From: Gallionella sp.
Lineage (GTDB): Bacteria > Pseudomonadota > Gammaproteobacteria > Burkholderiales > Gallionellaceae
Reading direction: 5' to 3'
DNA length: 10,806 bases
Assembly (NCBI GenBank): GCA_025362155.1
Contig: JANYHX010000061.1
Coordinates: forward strand, 1 to 10,806
Below are positions 7,346-10,806 of this stretch, piece after piece (the first letter of the stretch is position 1; the number at the start of each line of letters is the position of its first letter). Made by a program: the position numbers and the translations under genes. A model generated the notes under the pieces. It searched no databases, had not been told where the DNA came from, and worked only from the letters and a program-made list of their open reading frames with translations.

Positions 7346-7765
7346 ATGAAAGCTCGCGTCAAATGGGTAGAACAGGCTTCTTTCCTGGGAGAAACCGAAA
7401 GTAATCATGCCGTGTTAATGGATGGTCCTCCTACAGCGGGTGGTCGCAATCTCGGTCCGCGTCCGATGGAAATGCTGTTGATCGGCACGGGCGGCTGCAC
7501 CGCCTTTGACGTCGTCAGTATTCTGAAGAAAAGCCGCCAGGCGATTTCCGATTGTTATGTGGAACTGACAGCTGAGCGCGCTGAAACCGAACCCAAGGTA
7601 TTCACCAAAATACATCTGCACTTCGTCGTAAAGGGTAAGGACATCAAACCGGAAGCGGTGGAAAAAGCCATCAAGCTATCGGCTGAGAAATACTGCTCGG
7701 CTTCCATCATGCTCGGCCAGACCGCGGCGATTACGCATGATTTTGAGGTGGTACAACTATTGTGA
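7346..7765 (+). CDS. yhfA: OsmC family protein, YhfA type
   Basis: 139-residue OsmC/Ohr-superfamily protein closest, from memory of the sequence, to E. coli YhfA: ARVKWVEQASFLGE (3-16), RPMEMLLIGTGGCTAFDVVSIL (39-60), FTKIHLHFVVKGKD (86-99) and LSAEKYCSASIML (111-123). Cys51 and Cys117 are the two cysteines that in OsmC and Ohr reduce organic hydroperoxides. That role is established for OsmC/Ohr, not for YhfA, so peroxidase activity is an inference. AAGGA 5 nt before ATG gives good support for the start. Likely co-transcribed with the DUF218 gene upstream. Its stop codon falls inside the first GTGAAAN heptad of the downstream repeat. Confidence 0.93.
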   Translation: MKARVKWVEQASFLGETESNHAVLMDGPPTAGGRNLGPRPMEMLLIGTGGCTAFDVVSILKKSRQAISDCYVELTAERAETEPKVFTKIHLHFVVKGKDIKPEAVEKAIKLSAEKYCSASIMLGQTAAITHDFEVVQLL

Positions 7766-7823
7766 AAGGTGAAAAGCGAAAAGTGAAACGAAGGGGAGTT
7801 ACGTTTCACATTTCCCGTTTTAC
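7762..7823. repeat. Opposed GTGAAAN heptads at the convergent junction
   Basis: Four 7-nt units in tandem on the plus strand (7762-7789) read GTGAAAG, GTGAAAA, GCGAAAA, GTGAAAC. After a 13-nt spacer (7790-7802), three units on the minus strand (7823-7803) read GTAAAAC, GGGAAAT, GTGAAAC. The result is a heptad array facing its own mirror image between yhfA and coq7. Confidence 0.65.
7783..7809. terminator. Possible bidirectional terminator between yhfA and coq7
   Basis: GTGAAACG (7783-7790) and CGTTTCAC (7802-7809) form a perfect 8-bp stem with an 11-nt loop, placed between two convergent genes. Only short T-rich stretches follow (ATTTCCCGTTTT on the plus strand), and the stem is not GC-rich, so termination would be weak. 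Confidence 0.4.
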
Positions 7824-7842
7824 AGCTTTACCTTCACGTCTT

Positions 7843-8469
7843 TCATACCCAGTAGGAAGCGCCCGTCATCAGCTTACTATTCAACTTCATCACAAACTGT
7901 ACCGGCTGTGGCAACTCAGCGCCGCCCAATGAAGTCGCTATGTCAGCATGTCCCGTTTCGTCGGTGTACATTTGCCTCACGATGGCGCGGCTTTTTTCAT
8001 CCTGTGGTGGCAGCTTCTCCAGATGGCTTTGCAGATGTTCTCCTACCTGACGTTCGGTTTCGGCCAGAAAACCAAGATTCCATTTATCGCCCAACAACCC
8101 TGCTACCGCGCCGATGGCCAGCGAACCTGTATACCACAGCGGATTCAACAGGCTGAGATGCCCGCCCAGTTCGCGGACGCGTTTGGCTGTCCAGGCGAGG
8201 TGCTCGGTCTCTTCCTGCGCGGCTTGTTGCAGGGTGCGTTGCAGGATGGGGTCACGCGCTGTCAGTGCTTGTCCCTGATACAACGCTTGTGCGCAAATCT
8301 CGCCGGCATGATTAACACGCATCAATGCCGCGGCATGTTTTTTCTCGGTTTCATCCAAAGACGCTTCGGACAGATGCGCATCAGGATGTGTCCGCGCGCT
8401 ATGTGCCTGACTGAATAATGTGCGCAGTCCCTTATCAAATTCAATAATTAAACGATCCAGATTTAACAT
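7843..8469 (-). CDS. coq7: Coq7-type di-iron ubiquinone hydroxylase
   Basis: Catalyses a late ring hydroxylation in ubiquinone synthesis (demethoxyubiquinone monooxygenase) at the inner membrane, using a di-iron centre. 208 residues with the ATG at 8469. Candidate iron ligands, all visible: Glu57 in RVNHAGEI (51-58), Glu87 and His90 in EETEH, Glu139 in [10 protein letters not shown], Glu171 and His174 in DETGH. The two E-x-x-H repeats in a four-helix ferritin-like fold define the family. An AGGAG at 8475-8479 fixes this start; a longer frame opening with TTG at 8496 would place that site inside the gene. It follows trpC after 19 bp on the same strand and is probably co-transcribed. Oxygen use implies an aerobic or microaerobic host. 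Confidence 0.96.
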   Translation of the reverse strand: MLNLDRLIIEFDKGLRTLFSQAHSARTHPDAHLSEASLDETEKKHAAALMRVNHAGEICAQALYQGQALTARDPILQRTLQQAAQEETEHLAWTAKRVRELGGHLSLLNPLWYTGSLAIGAVAGLLGDKWNLGFLAETERQVGEHLQSHLEKLPPQDEKSRAIVRQMYTDETGHADIATSLGGAELPQPVQFVMKLNSKLMTGASYWV

Positions 8470-8474
8470 ATCCA

Positions 8475-8479
8475 CTCCT
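8475..8479 (-). promoter_or_regulatory. Shine-Dalgarno that sets the coq7 start
   Basis: AGGAG on the minus strand, 5 nt before ATG 8469 and just past the trpC stop (8491-8489). It is the strongest ribosome binding site in this minus-strand pair. Confidence 0.8.
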
Positions 8480-8488
8480 GTATGAGCA

Positions 8489-9277
8489 TCAGGCAAACAC
8501 TCGCGCCAATTCTACACCCGGATCCGGCGCACGCATAAATGCCTCGCCCACCAGAAATGCATGTACTTGATTGCCGCGCATCAGCTTTACGTCTGCCGCG
8601 CTGAGGATGCCACTTTCAGTTACAACAATACGGTTGCCGGGAATACGTGGCAATAAATCCAGCGTAGTTTGCAGACTTACTTCGAAGGTACGCAAATCGC
8701 GGTTATTCACGCCGATCAGCGGAGTGGACAATTGCAGCGCGGCATCCAGTTCCTCCCGATTGTGTACTTCTACCAGCACGGCCATACCCAGTCTGTGCGC
8801 CACCGCCTCAAAGGTTTGCATTTGTGGCAGATTCAAGGCAGATGCAATCAGCAGGATTGCGTCTGCTCCCATCGCGCGAGCCTGGTAAACCTGATATTCG
8901 TCCACGATGAAATCCTTGCGTAATACCGGCAATTTGCAGGCCGTTCGCGCCTGTCTCAGATAATCTGCGCTGCCCTGAAAGAATTGCTCATCGGTCAACA
9001 CCGACAGGCAGGTGGCACCATGTTGCGCATAGCTTGCAGCGATTTCGGCGGGGCGGAAATTTGCGCGTAACACCCCTTTGCTTGGACTGGCTTTTTTTAT
9101 TTCCGCAATCACGGCAGCTTGGCCTGTGTTTATTCTGGCGCGTATCGCAGCAACGAAATCCCGAACAGGCGCAGCATGAACCGCCTCAATCTGCATCGCT
9201 GCAAGTGGCTTTAAGGCTTGTGCTGCTCTTACTTCTTGCGCTTTGACTGCAAGAATTTTATTGAGTATGTCGGACAT
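8489..9277 (-). CDS. trpC: Indole-3-glycerol phosphate synthase
   Basis: Closes the indole ring in tryptophan synthesis, converting carboxyphenylaminodeoxyribulose phosphate to indole-3-glycerol phosphate in the cytosol. 262 residues, a TIM barrel. Catalytic and binding residues by family alignment: Glu59 and Lys61 in [11 protein letters not shown] (58-68), Lys121 in LRKDFI (119-124), Glu170 in VLVEVHN, Asn191 in GVNNRDL, and Glu221-Ser222 in TESGI. The start [10 protein letters not shown] at 9277 is the usual one for the family. The frame stays open upstream to a TTG at 9370, but that would cross the promoter and the proA start. There is no clear Shine-Dalgarno. trpG and trpD are not adjacent; trpC stands alone with coq7 and is divergent from proA. 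Confidence 0.97.
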   Translation of the reverse strand: MSDILNKILAVKAQEVRAAQALKPLAAMQIEAVHAAPVRDFVAAIRARINTGQAAVIAEIKKASPSKGVLRANFRPAEIAASYAQHGATCLSVLTDEQFFQGSADYLRQARTACKLPVLRKDFIVDEYQVYQARAMGADAILLIASALNLPQMQTFEAVAHRLGMAVLVEVHNREELDAALQLSTPLIGVNNRDLRTFEVSLQTTLDLLPRIPGNRIVVTESGILSAADVKLMRGNQVHAFLVGEAFMRAPDPGVELARVFA

Positions 9278-9298
9278 TACGGTGTCTGCATTTAAGAA

Positions 9299-9313
9299 GT
9301 CGCGCATTTTAGC
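9299..9313 (-). promoter_or_regulatory. Extended -10 promoter of trpC-coq7
   Basis: On the minus strand TGCTAAAATGCGCG reads TG-n-TAAAAT (TAAAAT at 9311-9306) followed by GCGCG. The distance from TAAAAT to the trpC ATG is 34 nt, giving a leader of about 21 nt. No -35 matches well. It is the mirror image of the proA promoter: GCGCATTTTA (9302-9311) and TAAAATGCGC (9322-9331) are a perfect 10-bp inverted repeat with a 10-bp centre. Confidence 0.55.
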
Positions 9314-9321
9314 ACTTGGGG

Positions 9322-9334
9322 TAAAATGCGCCCC
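9322..9334 (+). promoter_or_regulatory. Promoter of proA
   Basis: TAAAAT (9322-9327) followed by GCGCCCC lies 35 nt before the proA ATG, with transcription expected near 9334 and a leader of about 22 nt. The sequence at the -35 position (about 9299-9304) does not match TTGACA. Only 10 bp separate this -10 from the trpC -10, so RNA polymerase probably cannot occupy both at once. Confidence 0.55.
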
Positions 9335-9356
9335 ATAACAAAACACTTGGAACATC

Positions 9357-10616
9357 ATGCAGAACGTCAAAGATTACATGCGGGGCCTCGGTCAGGCGGC
9401 ACGCAAGGCCGCACGACTGATGGCGCAGGCTGACACTGCCGCCAAAAATCATGCGCTGACTGCGATCGCTACCGCGCTGCAAAGTCAGACTGCCCAACTA
9501 CTTGCTGCGAATGCCAAAGATGTCGCGGCGGCACGCATCAATGGTCTGGATAACGCGTCATTGGATAGACTGACGCTCACTGAAAAATCCGTGCACGACA
9601 TGGCCGCAGGCTTGCTTGATATTGCGCGACTACCTGACTTGATAGGCGCAATTAGCGACCTGAGTTATCGTCCTTCCGGCATTCAGGTCGGCAGGATGCG
9701 CGTACCGCTCGGCGTGATCGGCATCATTTACGAATCGCGTCCCAATGTGACGGCGGATGCCGCCGGGCTCTGTCTAAAATCCGGCAACGCGGCAATTTTA
9801 CGTGGTGGCTCGGAAGCCATACATTCCAATCAAGCCATCGCCGCTTGTGTTCATGCCGGACTGCGCGCTGCCGGGTTGCCTGAGACTGCGGTACAGGTAG
9901 TCGCCACCACGGATCGCGCCGCTGTAGGCGAACTTATCACCATGAAGGAATATGTCGACGTAATCGTGCCGCGGGGGGGGAAAGATTTGATCGAACGCAT
10001 TTCTGCGGAAGCGCGCATTCCCGTGATCAAACACCTGCATGGCGTATGCCATGTTTATATTGATGATGAGGCCGATCTGGTCAAAGCCATACGCATCGCC
10101 GACAACGCCAAGACGCAGCGCTATGGTGTGTGTAATGCGATGGAGACGCTGCTGGTCGCGCACAGTGTTGCTGCAAAAGTTCTGCCTGAGCTATGCAAAA
10201 TTTATCTGGATAAAAATGTCGAGCTGCGTGGCGATGATGCGGCGCGCGCGCTAGTCAAACAGATGAAAGCAGCAACTGAAGAAGACTGGGAGACGGAATA
10301 TCTGGCGCCAATACTTGCGGTGCGGGTAGTAGCCGGTCTGGATGAAGCCATTGAACATATCGCAACCTATGGCTCACAACATACCGACAGCATCGTCACG
10401 GAGAATTACAGCAAGGCGATGCGTTTTTTGCGCGAAGTGGATTCCAGTTCGGTGATGGTGAACGCATCGACGCGCTTTGCCGACGGTTTTGAATACGGCC
10501 TCGGTGCAGAGATCGGCATCTCCACTGATAAGCTGCATGCGCGCGGCCCGGTGGGGCTAGAGGGACTGACCTCGCAAAAATATATCGTGCTGGGCAGTGG
10601 GCAAATCAGAATTTAA
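9357..10616 (+). CDS. proA: Glutamate-5-semialdehyde dehydrogenase (gamma-glutamyl phosphate reductase)
   Basis: Second enzyme of proline synthesis: NADPH-dependent reduction of gamma-glutamyl phosphate to glutamate semialdehyde in the cytosol. 419 residues, standard length, aldehyde-dehydrogenase fold. The core reads [17 protein letters not shown] (116-132), [15 protein letters not shown] (140-154), VPRGGKDLI (204-212), and [12 protein letters not shown] (256-267) with the catalytic Cys259. Near the C terminus come [23 protein letters not shown] (368-390) and [13 protein letters not shown] (394-406). The start is supported by position and a weak GGA about 6 nt upstream. proB is not adjacent. 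A run of eight G (9973-9980) encodes part of PRGGK; the frame is intact as given. Confidence 0.98.
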   Translation: MQNVKDYMRGLGQAARKAARLMAQADTAAKNHALTAIATALQSQTAQLLAANAKDVAAARINGLDNASLDRLTLTEKSVHDMAAGLLDIARLPDLIGAISDLSYRPSGIQVGRMRVPLGVIGIIYESRPNVTADAAGLCLKSGNAAILRGGSEAIHSNQAIAACVHAGLRAAGLPETAVQVVATTDRAAVGELITMKEYVDVIVPRGGKDLIERISAEARIPVIKHLHGVCHVYIDDEADLVKAIRIADNAKTQRYGVCNAMETLLVAHSVAAKVLPELCKIYLDKNVELRGDDAARALVKQMKAATEEDWETEYLAPILAVRVVAGLDEAIEHIATYGSQHTDSIVTENYSKAMRFLREVDSSSVMVNASTRFADGFEYGLGAEIGISTDKLHARGPVGLEGLTSQKYIVLGSGQIRI

Positions 10617-10651
10617 CTTCTGGCTAATTAATTCATTCAGAGATAATAAAA

Positions 10652-10806
10652 ATGACTCAACCCATAGCAGTAAAGGTGCCAGACATTGGCGATTTTAAAG
10701 ACGTTGCGGTCATCGAGGTGTTTGTAAAGGCGGGTGACAAAATCGAGGCCGAGCAATCCCTGATCGCGCTGGAAACTGACAAAGCCGCGATGGAAGTGCC
10801 CAGCCC
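10652..10806 (+). CDS. Lipoyl-domain protein, N-terminal part; probably pyruvate dehydrogenase E2
   Basis: Only 51 complete codons are present; the gene continues beyond the window. The protein opens [20 protein letters not shown] and contains [13 protein letters not shown], the hairpin of a biotinyl/lipoyl domain with Lys44 as the lipoylated lysine. [10 protein letters not shown] is typical of proteobacterial pyruvate dehydrogenase components. The likeliest identity is dihydrolipoamide acetyltransferase (aceF). A lipoyl-bearing E3 (dihydrolipoamide dehydrogenase), which also occurs in betaproteobacteria, cannot be excluded. aceE is not directly upstream; proA is, 35 bp away. The Shine-Dalgarno is weak (AGAGA at 10639-10643 region). 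Confidence 0.88.
   Translation, partial: MTQPIAVKVPDIGDFKDVAVIEVFVKAGDKIEAEQSLIALETDKAAMEVPS

Noticed and set aside
8470..8496. N-terminal extension of coq7 to a TTG at 8496
   Set aside because: The strong AGGAG at 8475-8479 would be inside the gene, and it points to ATG 8469.
9278..9370. N-terminal extension of trpC to a TTG at 9370
   Set aside because: It would read through the trpC promoter and over the proA start codon. The family normally begins at MSDILNKIL (9277).
10606..10651. Small hairpin CAGAA-N6-TTCTG at the proA stop as a terminator
   Set aside because: The stem is only 5 bp, not GC-rich, and has no T-run. proA may read into the lipoyl-domain gene.
1..10806. Defence island, prophage, transposon or other new multi-gene system
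   Set aside because: Every long gene belongs to a known housekeeping family. There are no transposase, integrase, toxin or nuclease genes, no tRNA-flanked boundary and no shift in composition.

Overview
The window looks like an ordinary chromosomal core-genome segment of a Gram-negative bacterium, most likely a betaproteobacterium near the Nitrosomonadales/Gallionellaceae. This placement is inferred from the character of the proteins (a class II ribonucleotide reductase with the [13 protein letters not shown] terminus, Coq7 for ubiquinone, the SecF variant, a lipoyl domain starting [10 protein letters not shown]). Base composition is fairly even across the window. I see no phage, insertion sequence, CRISPR array or tRNA/rRNA gene.

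Layout, left to right. (1) Bases 1-2301, minus strand: a tightly packed cluster serB -> SCO/SenC-like thiol protein -> nrdJ. It has an 11-bp gap and then an ATGA overlap, and nrdJ runs off the left edge. A 12-nt tandem minisatellite encodes the extreme N terminus of NrdJ. (2) Bases 2302-2615: a divergent intergenic region with the yajC promoter and an inverted repeat around it. (3) Bases 2616-6465, plus strand: yajC-secD-secF-dedA. YajC, SecD and SecF are the accessory complex of the Sec translocon. A hairpin-forming repeat-like element fills the secD-secF gap, and dedA overlaps secF by one base. (4) Bases 6560-7765, plus strand: an ElyC/YdcF-type DUF218 membrane protein and a YhfA-type OsmC protein. 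(5) Bases 7762-7842: a convergent junction made of GTGAAAN heptads in opposing orientation. (6) Bases 7843-9277, minus strand: trpC followed by coq7. (7) Bases 9278-9356: a compact divergent promoter region shared by trpC and proA. (8) Bases 9357 to the end, plus strand: proA, then the first 51 codons of a lipoyl-domain protein, probably pyruvate dehydrogenase E2.

The genes serve unrelated housekeeping jobs: dNTP synthesis, serine, proline and tryptophan synthesis, ubiquinone synthesis, protein export, envelope maintenance and pyruvate oxidation. I do not see a new multi-gene system here. The signals that gene annotation does not explain are small. They are the 12-nt minisatellite in nrdJ, one TAnAATGCGC-type promoter block placed 33-37 nt before four different start codons, the secD-secF hairpin element, the opposed heptads, and the mirror-image trpC/proA promoters.
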